Source of the DNA: Trinickia fusca
GTDB taxonomy: Bacteria > Pseudomonadota > Gammaproteobacteria > Burkholderiales > Burkholderiaceae
Length of the DNA stretch: 64,000 nt
Assembly: GCF_003628145.1 (NCBI RefSeq)
Contig: NZ_RBZV01000001.1
Coordinates: 963,558-1,027,557, forward strand
Direction: 5' to 3'
Shown here: positions 9,177 through 17,327 of the stretch, one piece after another
Layout: each line of letters opens with the position of its first letter
How positions within the stretch are numbered: position 1 is the first letter of the stretch
Notes under the pieces: generated by a model
Told to the model about the DNA's origin: nothing
Seen by the model: only the letters and a program-made list of their open reading frames with translations
Database searches by the model: none
Program-made: the position numbers and the translations under genes

Positions 9177-9196
9177 CAATGCAGCTAGTCACCCAG

Positions 9197-10612
9197 TCAG
9201 GGCCTTTCGTCGTGCCTGAAGTACTGGAGATAAAGCATGCGCTGTCCGATCCGACGGAACGGTGCGAACAGATGGCCCGGCAGCGGGCTCGTGAAGATCG
9301 GCAGCGTCTGATGCGCGCCCTTTCCCGCGATGCGCTCGGCCAGCCGCCGCCCCGCTTGCTGCGAGTACGACACGCCGTTGCCGCCATATCCGAGCGCGTA
9401 GAACACCGATTGTTTCGGATCAGGCTGACAAACCCGCGGCATCATGTCGTGGCTCACGTCCACCCACCCCCACCACGAGTAATCGATCGGCACGCCGCGC
9501 AGCGCTGGGAACTTGCGCGCCATGCCCTCCTTCAGCAAGTCCAGGTGGCGCGGATTCGGCGCGTCATGACCTGTGATCGCGCTGCGGCTGCCGATCTGCA
9601 GGCGGCGGTCAGGCAGGAAGCGATAGTAGAAACGCAGCGTCCGCGTGTCGGTCAGCACCTGCGTCGTGCGGAAGTTGCACGCGCCGATCTCCTCGTCGGT
9701 GAGCACACGCGTGACCATCGAATTCGACAGGATCGGCATCACCTTGCTGCGCAGCGACGGATGCAACGTCTGCGCCGTATAGGCACCGGTCGCGATGCCG
9801 ACCGCCCGCGCGCGGACGATGCCCCCTGGCGTACGCAGATGATGCACGCCGTTGATCGTCTCCCACCCGATCACGGGGCTGCTCGTATGAACTCGGGCAC
9901 CGGCCGCGCGTGCGAGACGCAGATAGCCGAACGCGAGCTTCAACGCGTGAATGCCGATGCCTTCCGGCTCGTGCAGTGCCCCGGCCGCCTCGTGGTCGTT
10001 CAGGAATTCACGACGGAAGGTCTCCGCGCTAAGCAGTTCGGAGGGATAGCCGAACACATCCTTCCAGACCTTCGCCTCGGCGGCGAGCTTCGCCATGATG
10101 CGAGGACGATGCGCAATCAGGAAGTGGCCGCCCGGCTGCGGGTCGCAATCGATCTCGGCCACGAACGACTTGAAGTGATTGAAGCCTTCGAGGATCTCTT
10201 CGTGCATCTTCAGCGCGACGTCCTTGCCCCAGCGGTCGATCCATTGCGAGCGCGAGAGGCGCCCCGACGCGTTCTGCCCCTGCCCACCGTTGCGGCTGCT
10301 GCAGCCCCAACTCGTGCGATTCGCCTCGAGGACGACGGCCTTGATGCCGTGCTCGCGCGCGAGGCATAGCGCCGTGGCGAGTCCCGTATAGCCCGCACCG
10401 ATGATCGCGACGTCGACGTCGATGTCCTTCGTGATGGGACCGTCGTCGGGCGGCGGGCTGCCGGCGGTCGCAACCCAGTACGTCGGCGCGTAGTCCTTGC
10501 CCTGTCCGGGGCCGGGGGAGACGAGCGGATCGTAAGTCGGATCGTAACGCGTGTCGGCCGACGCACCCGTGATCAAGCCGCCCGCCACTCGATCGACAGA
10601 GCTGTATCCCAT
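9197..10612 (-). CDS. FAD-dependent amine oxidoreductase (DadA/PuuB type), candidate taurine dehydrogenase
   Basis: A 471-aa D-amino-acid-oxidase-fold flavoprotein. The ADP-binding motif DVAIIGAGYTGLATALCLA lies at about residues 46-64. It is followed by SSRNGGQGQNASGR, which contacts FAD in gamma-glutamylputrescine oxidase and sarcosine oxidase relatives. The C-terminal ALGYGGNGVSYSQQAG is the second flavin motif. The start is ATG at 10612, eight bases after AGGAG. Members deaminate small amines. Beside xsc, soeABC and tauABC-type genes the likely substrate is taurine, or an N-methyl derivative, giving sulfoacetaldehyde, as TauY does in Paracoccus. No TauX-like small subunit was seen. Other amines remain possible. 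Confidence 0.7.
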   Translation of the reverse strand: MGYSSVDRVAGGLITGASADTRYDPTYDPLVSPGPGQGKDYAPTYWVATAGSPPPDDGPITKDIDVDVAIIGAGYTGLATALCLAREHGIKAVVLEANRTSWGCSSRNGGQGQNASGRLSRSQWIDRWGKDVALKMHEEILEGFNHFKSFVAEIDCDPQPGGHFLIAHRPRIMAKLAAEAKVWKDVFGYPSELLSAETFRREFLNDHEAAGALHEPEGIGIHALKLAFGYLRLARAAGARVHTSSPVIGWETINGVHHLRTPGGIVRARAVGIATGAYTAQTLHPSLRSKVMPILSNSMVTRVLTDEEIGACNFRTTQVLTDTRTLRFYYRFLPDRRLQIGSRSAITGHDAPNPRHLDLLKEGMARKFPALRGVPIDYSWWGWVDVSHDMMPRVCQPDPKQSVFYALGYGGNGVSYSQQAGRRLAERIAGKGAHQTLPIFTSPLPGHLFAPFRRIGQRMLYLQYFRHDERP

Positions 10613-10778
10613 GATTAGCACTCCTATGCGGCAATCTGTTGAAGAAAGTTTAGGTAGGCCAATTTCACTCAGGTAGAACCAGTGGCACGAATTCGCTTGG
10701 ACCAGCGCGTTAGCGCGTTGCGGGGGTAGTCAATGTGGCACAAAATGGTTCATTTCCAGCGCCCCCCCGAGGAAAGAC
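10613..10778. promoter_or_regulatory. Divergent intergenic region with GTGGCAC direct repeats
   Basis: This 166-bp gap separates the FAD oxidoreductase (minus) from the IclR gene (plus). It contains GTGGCAC twice, at 10682-10688 and 10735-10741, each followed by an AT-richer run. TTCATTTCCA (10749-10758) resembles the TCATTCCA repeats in front of xsc. These are candidate operators for the local IclR or MocR regulators. No convincing -35/-10 pair was found. Confidence 0.3.
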
Positions 10779-11591
10779 ATGCCCGCCCCCACCCCTGCGC
10801 CGCCCGATGCCGCGCCCGCCGACGACGCGCGCGTGCTGCGCGCGCTGGCCGTGCTCGAAGCGCTGGCCTCGGCGGGACAGCCCTGCACGCTGTCGCAGCT
10901 GTCCGTGCGCTTGCACATTCCCAAAGCCACGCTGCTGCGGCTGATCGAATCACTGGAAGCGCGTGGCTACGTGATGCACCTGCCGGACTCGCGCGGCCAT
11001 GATCGCGGCATCGCACTCGGCCCGCGCGCGGCACAGTTCGCACTGGCGACACTCGGGAACAATACGTTCACGCGCGCATGCCGGTCAGTGCTGCGCGCGC
11101 TCGCCGACGTGCTCGGCGAAACCTGCAATCTCACCGCGCTCGACAATGACACGGTGCTGTACGTGGAGCGTGTGGAAACGACCGAGCCATTGCGGCTCGA
11201 GATGCGGCCCGGCATGCGCGTGCCGCTGCATTGCACCGCCAGCGGCAAGCTGTTTCTGTCGCAGATGACGATACTCGAGCGCAACGCGCTGCTCGCCCAA
11301 CTGACGCTCAAGAAAATGACCCACCGGACCCTGACCGATCCGCAACTGCTCGCAGCCGAACTGGACCGCCTCGGGAGACGCGGTGTCGGTATCGACAACG
11401 AGGAATTCGTGCGAGGAATGGTGGCCGTGGCGGTGCCGGTCAGAGCGGCCGCCGACGGGCACGTGCTCGCGTCGCTGGCCGTGCATGCGCCGACTGCACG
11501 CGCCACGCTCGATGACCTGCTAAAGGCGGTCCCGCAGATGAAGGAAGCCGCAAGCCGCCTGGCGCCGCTCCTGCACATGAACGACGCCTAG
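10779..11591 (+). CDS. IclR-family transcriptional regulator
   Basis: A 270-aa IclR protein. The N-terminal winged helix spans residues about 18-80 (LSQLSVRLHIPKATLLRLIESL). The effector-binding domain follows, with the family landmarks GETCNLTALDNDTVLYVERVE (near 112-132), VPLHCTASGKLFL and RGVGIDNEEFVRGMVAVAVPV. The ATG follows GAGGAAAG. It is divergent from the FAD oxidoreductase and convergent with tauB, 40 bp apart. It is a probable local regulator of the sulfonate genes, with a small acid or aldehyde as effector. It is a clear paralogue of the second IclR gene at 27924, and shares its GETCNLT and LHC-ASGKL motifs. Confidence 0.85.
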   Translation: MPAPTPAPPDAAPADDARVLRALAVLEALASAGQPCTLSQLSVRLHIPKATLLRLIESLEARGYVMHLPDSRGHDRGIALGPRAAQFALATLGNNTFTRACRSVLRALADVLGETCNLTALDNDTVLYVERVETTEPLRLEMRPGMRVPLHCTASGKLFLSQMTILERNALLAQLTLKKMTHRTLTDPQLLAAELDRLGRRGVGIDNEEFVRGMVAVAVPVRAAADGHVLASLAVHAPTARATLDDLLKAVPQMKEAASRLAPLLHMNDA

Positions 11592-11631
11592 TCGCTGCTG
11601 GACGAAGCGGGCGACGAGGTCGCGCGTTCGT

Positions 11632-12369
11632 TCAATGCGCGAGGATGTCCATCGCGCGTTTTTTCAGCTCCAGGAAATGCGGCTCGAATGCGACATCCGG
11701 CGTTCGCGGCCGATCGAGCTCGATCGGTACGTCGAGCGCGACCCGTCCCGGTCGCGCCGAGAGCACGACAAGACGCGTACCGAGAAAGATCGCTTCGTCG
11801 ATGTCATGCGTGATGAACACGATGGTGCAGTGCAATTGATCCCACAGCGCCGTCAGGAAAGTCTGCATGGCGCTGCGGGTTTGCGCGTCCAATGCACCGA
11901 AGGGCTCGTCCATCAGCAATACCTTGGGCTTCATGACGAGCGCACGAGCGATCGCCACGCGCTGCTGCATGCCCCCTGACAGCTCGTAGGGCTTGTGTCG
12001 CGCGAAGGACTCCAGGCCGATCGTGTGCAGGATTTCAGCCGAGGCCTGTCGACGCTTCGCCTTGGGCACCGCATGCAGCGAAAGACCGAACTCGATGTTG
12101 TCTTCCACGCTGAGCCACGGAAACAGCCCGGCCTGCTGGAACACCACGACGCGGTCTGCGCCGGGCTGATCCTTGACCTCGCCGTCGACGTAAATGTTGC
12201 CCCGGCTCGGCGTTTCCAGACCAGCCAGCAGGTGCAGCAAGGTGGTCTTGCCGCAGCCGGAGGCCCCGAGCACGGTGACGAACTCACCGCCCTGGAACTG
12301 CAGGTTGATGTTTTCGAGCGCGGCGATGGCGCCGAAGGTCTTGTACAGGGAATCGATGACGATATTCAA
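11632..12369 (-). CDS. tauB: Taurine/sulfonate-type ABC transporter ATPase
   Basis: A 245-aa ABC ATPase of the nitrate/sulfonate/taurine class. Walker A GASGCGKT is at residues 35-42. The Q-loop FQQAGLFPW follows, then the signature LSGGMQQR near 135, Walker B VLLMDEP near 155, and the switch His in ITHDIDEA. It powers uptake through the permease and periplasmic protein encoded just upstream (28-bp gap). The gene is last in a tauC-tauA-tauB order. The substrate cannot be read from the ATPase; taurine or isethionate is inferred from xsc and the oxidoreductases nearby. SsuB (alkanesulfonate) is the main alternative. Confidence 0.8.
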   Translation of the reverse strand: MNIVIDSLYKTFGAIAALENINLQFQGGEFVTVLGASGCGKTTLLHLLAGLETPSRGNIYVDGEVKDQPGADRVVVFQQAGLFPWLSVEDNIEFGLSLHAVPKAKRRQASAEILHTIGLESFARHKPYELSGGMQQRVAIARALVMKPKVLLMDEPFGALDAQTRSAMQTFLTALWDQLHCTIVFITHDIDEAIFLGTRLVVLSARPGRVALDVPIELDRPRTPDVAFEPHFLELKKRAMDILAH

Positions 12370-12397
12370 GTTCGTCTCCTGCTAGGCGAGTAAGCCC

Positions 12398-13417
12398 TCA
12401 ATGGGCAAGCGATTTCGAATACTGCGGCGCGACGTTGGTGTCGAAGCTCGCCGGCACTGACGAAATACGCCCGATCGAGTTCAGCACCTTGGCGGTATTG
12501 ACCAAGGTTTCGTAGGTCGCCGAGGTTTTCACGCCCGCGTCGATGCCCATGACTTTCGGCGTAGTCTGATCGGCACCGGAAAACAGCTCGTAGCCGGCCA
12601 ACTCGCTTTGCGCGACGGGCACGGTGACGCCCGTCTCGCGCGCCATCTCGGCCAGCGCCTTGTCGCGCTCCTTCAGCGTCATCTGATAGCCCTGATCAAG
12701 GGCGGTGACGAAGCCGCGGACCAGATCCGGATGGGCCTTCGCCCAGTCGGCATTGGCGATGCAGACGTTGTAGCTCGAAGCGCCTCGCGGCAGATCGCCG
12801 TCCGTCTTGATCGCCTTGCCGCCGGCCGTGCGCAGCGCACTGAATACCGGATCCCAGACGATTGCCGCGTCGATCGCGCCGGTCACCCAGGAGGTGCGCA
12901 TCTGCGGGGGAGCCATGTTGATTTGGGTCACCGACGCGTACGGCACATGCGCCTCGGCGAGAAAGGTCGCCAATTCGAAAGAAGCCTGCGAGCCGGCGAC
13001 GATCGCGATCTTCTTGCCTTGCAGACCGGACACGTCGTGGATGCCGCTCTCGGGCTTGACCACGATGCCGGCCGCATTCGTGTAGCGTTCCTGGTTGTAC
13101 ACGATGGTCATCGGCAAGCCCTGCGCGATGGCGGTAACGAGCGGCGGAATGCCGATGCCGCACATGAACGTCAGGCTGTTCGACGCCAGCGCGCTCATCG
13201 CCGCCGGGCCGGAACTGAACAGCTTGTACTGGACGTCGGCGTTCATCTGATGTTCGAACAAATGCTCGGCCATCGACACCATGTACGGATCGGCGCCGTT
13301 GTCCTCGTACCCGACGATGACTTCAGGCTTGCTCTCGGCATGGGCCGCTCCGGCGATGAAGCAGCCGGCGACCAGCAGAACCGCAGTCACGGTTTGGACC
13401 CTTTGCGTCTTGTTCAT
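12398..13417 (-). CDS. tauA: Periplasmic sulfonate/taurine-binding protein
   Basis: A 339-aa solute-binding protein of the NMT1/TauA/SsuA class. The start MNKTQRV follows AGGAG at a good distance; the longer frame adds 13 residues before the signal. A Sec signal runs to AHA (residues about 1-27), with cleavage before ESKPEVIVGY. Family features include the TFMCGIGIPPLVTAIAQG segment that lines the ligand cleft and AAIVWDPVFSALRTAGGKAI. It delivers ligand to the TauC permease and lies between tauC and tauB with 25- and 28-bp gaps. The ligand is probably a C2 sulfonate, by context only. Confidence 0.8.
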   Translation of the reverse strand: MNKTQRVQTVTAVLLVAGCFIAGAAHAESKPEVIVGYEDNGADPYMVSMAEHLFEHQMNADVQYKLFSSGPAAMSALASNSLTFMCGIGIPPLVTAIAQGLPMTIVYNQERYTNAAGIVVKPESGIHDVSGLQGKKIAIVAGSQASFELATFLAEAHVPYASVTQINMAPPQMRTSWVTGAIDAAIVWDPVFSALRTAGGKAIKTDGDLPRGASSYNVCIANADWAKAHPDLVRGFVTALDQGYQMTLKERDKALAEMARETGVTVPVAQSELAGYELFSGADQTTPKVMGIDAGVKTSATYETLVNTAKVLNSIGRISSVPASFDTNVAPQYSKSLAH

Positions 13418-13442
13418 TTCTCGTCTCCTGCGACAGTTCGAT

Positions 13443-14297
13443 TCAGTTATGCCCACGCCAGGGCACGACCAAATTCTCGATCTTGCGAATCACCAGCTCC
13501 ATCCCATAGCCGATGAGCCCAATGATGACGATGCCCACGATCACGACGCCGACCTGCAGCGCTTGTCCGGCGAACTGCACGAGCCACCCCAGCCCACTGC
13601 TGGCTGCGATCAGTTCGGCTGCGACCAGGCAAGTCCAGGCGACGCCGATCCCCACCCGCATCGCGGTGAAGATCTCCGGCAGCGCCGAAGGCAACACGAT
13701 CTTGCGGAAGATTTGTGCGTTGCTCGCGCCCAGGGTGCGAGCCACCGCGATACGCAGCCCCGGTGTGCTCTTGACCCCCGACATGGTCCCGATGATGATG
13801 ACCGGGATGGTGCCGACCAGGATCAGGATGGCTTTGGGCAATTCCCCGATGCCGAACCACACCACGAGAAGCGGGATGTAGGCGAGCGGCGGAACCGGAC
13901 GGACGAACTGCAGCAAGGGGTCGATGATGTCGAACACGACCTTGTTGCGTGACATCAGCAGGCCGATTGGAACGCCGATCAAGACCGCGCCGACAAAGCC
14001 GATGGCGATGCGAAAGCAGCTGATCAAGATGTCGCTGATCAACGACTGCCCGCCGTATCCGCTGCGCAGGATTTCGACGAAGGATTGCCACACGGCCACG
14101 GGCGAAGGCAGCGCAAACGAAGGGAAGATCCCCGCCATCGACACCGCCTGCCACAGCAAGACGGTGATCAGCAGTACGGCCGCGGTCAACCAGTAAGAAT
14201 TCATGCCTGCGCGGGCGAGGAACTGCTTGATCCTCGGCGCGCTCGGCGACGCCAAGGGACGTTTGATCGACTTGCCATGCTCGTGTAGGGCTCTCAC
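13443..14297 (-). CDS. tauC: Taurine/sulfonate-type ABC transporter permease
   Basis: A 284-aa inner-membrane permease (BPD_transp_1 domain) with about six hydrophobic segments. The EAA loop that contacts the ATPase is visible as RTLGASNAQIFRKIVLP, near residues 190-206. The start is GTG at 14297 with GGAG six bases upstream. It is first in the operon, preceding the binding protein and ATPase; the common order in tau and ssu operons is A-B-C. A 635-bp leader separates it from the divergent NTF2-like gene. Substrate by inference: taurine or another short sulfonate. Confidence 0.8.
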   Translation of the reverse strand: MRALHEHGKSIKRPLASPSAPRIKQFLARAGMNSYWLTAAVLLITVLLWQAVSMAGIFPSFALPSPVAVWQSFVEILRSGYGGQSLISDILISCFRIAIGFVGAVLIGVPIGLLMSRNKVVFDIIDPLLQFVRPVPPLAYIPLLVVWFGIGELPKAILILVGTIPVIIIGTMSGVKSTPGLRIAVARTLGASNAQIFRKIVLPSALPEIFTAMRVGIGVAWTCLVAAELIAASSGLGWLVQFAGQALQVGVVIVGIVIIGLIGYGMELVIRKIENLVVPWRGHN

Positions 14298-14478
14298 TGC
14301 CGTCTCCTCAAGTTCCAGTTCCTATGGGAACGTCACACCGAATCCTCTTCGTCATGCAATCCGTGCGCCAACACGTCGATGACGCAGGCCGTTTATTGCT
14401 CGTACAACCAACCGAAGATAGCCATGGACAGAGAGCGGCCTGAGGCCGCTGATCGGTAGCCAGGAGCCCGTTTTGCTT

Positions 14479-14498
14479 CTGACTGAAAGTATAGTCAG
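14479..14498 (-). promoter_or_regulatory. Possible tauCAB promoter with -10 inside an inverted repeat
   Basis: On the minus strand TATACT (14488-14493) is a near-consensus -10 box. It lies within the inverted repeat CTGACT (14479-14484) and AGTCAG (14493-14498). No good -35 is seen, which fits an activator-dependent promoter. It would give a leader of about 185 nt before the tauC GTG. Elsewhere in the gap, GTTCC-TATG-GGAAC (14318-14331) is another small inverted repeat. No gene was found between 14298 and 14800. Confidence 0.35.
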
Positions 14499-14806
14499 CG
14501 TCGACGAAACGGATTTCGGTCTCTCGAGGAGCACGCACCTGCAAGCTCGCCCGTTTGACCAAGCATCGGCAAACAATAAGGCAGCGGGTAGTACCAGGCG
14601 AAAGGATCCGATGGGTCCAGCCTCGAGATCGTCGATTCGGACTGCTTGTGTTTCATGGACAGTTTCATGGACGACGTGAGTCCGAGCGGCGGTGCCCCGT
14701 GCGGCTGGCTTTTTCGCTGGCCCAAGCGAAACCTCTGAACTGGCGCTACCCCCGGAAACCCGCGCCCGCTAACGTGTCGATACCAGGTGCTGCATCGTGC
14801 AATGCC

Positions 14807-14915
14807 GGAGTAAGTGCTCTGCATAAGAGCGCCGAACAACTCCCAGTAAGCGCTAAAGCGCCAACTGGGAATACTTCGGCATGGGACCAGAGTAAGCGCT
14901 GAAGCGCTAACTCTG
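14807..14915 (+). repeat. Three tandem hairpins sharing an AGTAAG(C/T)GCT core
   Basis: Three consecutive imperfect palindromes lie in the 126 bp before the NTF2-like start codon. Hairpin 1 (14807-14843) has outer arms GGAGT/ACTCC and inner arms GTGCTCT/AGAGCGC around a GCATA loop. Hairpin 2 (14841-14870) has TCCCAGT/ACTGGGA and GCGC/GCGC around TAAA. Hairpin 3 (14888-14915) has CAGAGT/ACTCTG and GCGC/GCGC around TGAA. The inner core is constant while the outer arms change with compensating bases. This argues for a folded RNA or a repeat family with kept secondary structure. The last hairpin ends only five bases before the ribosome-binding site CAGGAG. Confidence 0.7.
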
Positions 14916-14932
14916 ATCGACAGGAGACACGT

Positions 14933-15337
14933 ATGACCAACATGCCCCTCGCCTCTTCCGCCATCACGGCCGACACGCTCGCCGCGTTTTCCGACGCATT
15001 CAACCGCCATGACCTGGATGCACTAATGGGCTTCATGACCGAGGACTGCATGTTCGACGCGGCCGCCGGGCTTGATGTCCACGGCACGCGTTTCGTCGGC
15101 CGCGACGCCGTTCGCGCAGCGTTCGAAGCCGTGTTCAAAAGCTTTCCCGATGCGCACTGGGGCCATGGCCGGCACTACGTCGCCGGCGAACGCGGCGTCT
15201 CCGAGTGGGTATTCACCGGCACGCACACCGAAGGCTGGCGCATCGAAGCCGAAGGCTGCGACCTGTTCGAGTTCCGCGACGGGCTCATCGCCGTCAAGCG
15301 CGCGTTCCGCAAAGACCGCCCGAAGCAGCCGGCGTAA
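14933..15337 (+). CDS. NTF2-like (SnoaL/ketosteroid isomerase fold) protein
   Basis: A 134-aa protein with the compact SnoaL-like alpha+beta cone: N-terminal helices (FSDAFNRHDLDALMGFMTEDC), then VGRDAVRAAFEAVFKSFPDAHWG and a beta-rich C-terminal half ending in a basic KRAFRKDRPKQPA tail. There is no signal peptide. CAGGAG precedes the ATG. It lies between the tauCAB leader and xsc, 165 bp before xsc, and has its own hairpin-rich leader. Members of the fold bind or isomerise small molecules, but nothing here gives a substrate. A role linked to sulfoacetaldehyde or taurine is only suggested by position. Confidence 0.75.
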   Translation: MTNMPLASSAITADTLAAFSDAFNRHDLDALMGFMTEDCMFDAAAGLDVHGTRFVGRDAVRAAFEAVFKSFPDAHWGHGRHYVAGERGVSEWVFTGTHTEGWRIEAEGCDLFEFRDGLIAVKRAFRKDRPKQPA

Positions 15338-15387
15338 CAGGCCGCGCGCGCAGCGTCGCGTACCCCGCGCGGGCATTTTGAAACGAA

Positions 15388-15476
15388 TCATTCCATTTCA
15401 TTCCAAATCTCTCATCGATAGAGGGAATGGCTTGACCCGAGTTCGACAGTCAATAGTATTTGGAACAACCCATTCC
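15388..15476 (+). promoter_or_regulatory. xsc promoter with CATTCC operator repeats
   Basis: A TTGACC box (15432-15437) and a TAGTAT box (15454-15459) with 16 bp between them form a plausible sigma-70 promoter about 40 bp before the xsc start. Around it are TCATTCCA at 15388-15395 and 15398-15405, a direct repeat with a 10-bp period. GGAATGG (15424-15430) and CCATTCC (15470-15476) form an inverted pair flanking the promoter. The helical phasing and the flanking pair suggest binding of a dimeric regulator such as the neighbouring IclR or MocR proteins. Confidence 0.5.
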
Positions 15477-15502
15477 GTTAGATGATGTCCCGGAGACAAC
15501 CC

Positions 15503-17320
15503 ATGAGCGACCATTCCACTTCCCAGCGCCCCTCGGCCAGCGGTCCGCAAGACATGACGCCGTCCGAAGCCTTCGTCGAGACCCTCGCGGCCAATGGCGT
15601 CACCGACATGTTCGGCATCATGGGCTCCGCGTTCATGGACGCGATGGACATCTTCGCGCCCGCGGGTATCCGCCTCATCCCGGTCGTGCATGAACAAGGC
15701 GCAGGCCATATGGCCGATGGCTATGCGCGCGTGTCGGGCCGCCACGGCGTCGTGATCGGCCAGAATGGCCCCGGCATCAGCAACTGCGTCACCGCGATCG
15801 CAGCCGCGTATTGGGCCCACAGCCCGGTCGTGATCGTCACGCCCGAGGCGGGCACGATGGGCATCGGTCTCGGCGGCTTCCAGGAAGCGAACCAGTTGCC
15901 GATGTTCCAGGAATTCACGAAGTACCAGGGCCACGTCACGCACCCGGCGCGGATGGCCGAATTCACCGCGCGCTGCTTCGATCGCGCGCAGGCCGAGATG
16001 GGCCCGACCCAGCTCAACATCCCGCGCGACTACTTCTACGGCAAGATCAAGGTCGAGATTCCGCAGCCGCGCAAGCTCGATCGTGGCGCCGGTGGCGAGC
16101 AAAGCCTGGACGACGCAGCCGAACTCATCGCTCAGGCGAAATTCCCGGTGATCATCTCGGGCGGTGGCGTCGTGATGGCCGATGCCATCGAGGAGTGCAA
16201 GGCGCTTGCCGAACGCCTCGGCGCACCGGTCGTCAACAGCTACCTGCACAACGACTCGTTTCCGGCCAACCATCCGTTATGGTGCGGCCCGCTCGGCTAC
16301 CAAGGCTCGAAGGCCGGGATGAAGCTCCTCTCGCGCGCAGACGTCGTCATTGCGCTCGGCTCGCGCCTCGGGCCGTTCGGCACGCTGCCGCAGCACGGCA
16401 TGGACTACTGGCCGAAAGACGCCAAGATCATCCAGATCGACGCCGACCACAAGATGCTCGGCCTCGTGAAGAAAATCTCGGTCGGCATCTGCGGCGACGC
16501 GAAAGCCTCGGCGATCGCGCTCACGCAGCGTCTCGCCAACCGCACGCTCGCCTGCGACGCGACGCGCAACGAACGGGGCGACCAGATCGCGAACGAGAAG
16601 GCAACCTGGGAAAAAGAACTCGACCAATGGACGCACGAGCTCGACGCGTATAGCCTCGACATGATCGAGGAGCAGAAACACGAACGCACGTTCAGCGGCG
16701 GCCGTTACCTGCATCCGCGCCAAGTGCTGCGCGAGCTCGAGAAGGCGATGCCGGAAGACGTCATGGTGTCGACCGACATCGGCAACATCAACTCGGTCGC
16801 GAACAGCTACCTGCGCTTCAACAAGCCGCGCAGCTTCTTCGCGGCAATGAGCTGGGGCAACTGCGGCTACGCGTTCCCGACGATCATCGGCGCGAAGGTC
16901 GCGGCGCCGCATCGCCCAGCCGTGTCGTATGCGGGTGACGGCGCGTGGGGGATGAGCCTCATGGAAACGATGACTTGCGTGCGCCACAACATCCCCGTCA
17001 CGGCCGTCGTGTTCCACAATCGGCAATGGGGGGCTGAGAAGAAGAACCAGGTCGACTTCTACAACCGCCGCTTCGTGGCGGGCGAGCTCGATAACCAGAG
17101 CTTCGCGGCGATCGCACGCGCGATGGGTGCCGAAGGCATCGTCGTCGACAAGCTGGAGGACGTCGGTCCCGCGCTCAAGCGTGCGATCGACATGCAGATG
17201 AACGAAGGCAAGACGACGATCATCGAAATCATGTGTACACGGGAGCTCGGCGATCCGTTCCGGCGCGATGCGCTGTCCAAGCCCGTGCGCCTGCTCGATA
17301 AGTACAAGGATTACGTCTGA
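15503..17320 (+). CDS. xsc: Sulfoacetaldehyde acetyltransferase
   Basis: A 605-aa thiamine-diphosphate enzyme that converts sulfoacetaldehyde and phosphate to acetyl phosphate and sulfite, in the cytoplasm. The start ATG at 15503 follows CGGAG; the longer frame adds seven residues. The N-terminal Pyr domain has the catalytic Glu in VVHEQGAGHMADGYARVSG (near residue 60). A central domain follows (residues about 190-330). The C-terminal PP domain holds the ThDP/Mg motif GDGAWGMSLMETMTC ending in N of FHNRQWGAEK (near 475-510). Xsc-specific features include GIMGSAFMDAMDIFAPAGIR and YLRFNKPRSFFAAMSWGNCG. It is the hub enzyme of the island; pta follows after 132 bp. Confidence 0.96.
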   Translation: MSDHSTSQRPSASGPQDMTPSEAFVETLAANGVTDMFGIMGSAFMDAMDIFAPAGIRLIPVVHEQGAGHMADGYARVSGRHGVVIGQNGPGISNCVTAIAAAYWAHSPVVIVTPEAGTMGIGLGGFQEANQLPMFQEFTKYQGHVTHPARMAEFTARCFDRAQAEMGPTQLNIPRDYFYGKIKVEIPQPRKLDRGAGGEQSLDDAAELIAQAKFPVIISGGGVVMADAIEECKALAERLGAPVVNSYLHNDSFPANHPLWCGPLGYQGSKAGMKLLSRADVVIALGSRLGPFGTLPQHGMDYWPKDAKIIQIDADHKMLGLVKKISVGICGDAKASAIALTQRLANRTLACDATRNERGDQIANEKATWEKELDQWTHELDAYSLDMIEEQKHERTFSGGRYLHPRQVLRELEKAMPEDVMVSTDIGNINSVANSYLRFNKPRSFFAAMSWGNCGYAFPTIIGAKVAAPHRPAVSYAGDGAWGMSLMETMTCVRHNIPVTAVVFHNRQWGAEKKNQVDFYNRRFVAGELDNQSFAAIARAMGAEGIVVDKLEDVGPALKRAIDMQMNEGKTTIIEIMCTRELGDPFRRDALSKPVRLLDKYKDYV

Positions 17321-17327
17321 GCGTTCT

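Noticed and set aside
11632-14297. Alkanesulfonate operon ssuABC
   Set aside because: The transporter family alone cannot distinguish it, but no SsuD or SsuE monooxygenase is present and xsc lies next door, so a C2-sulfonate role is preferred.
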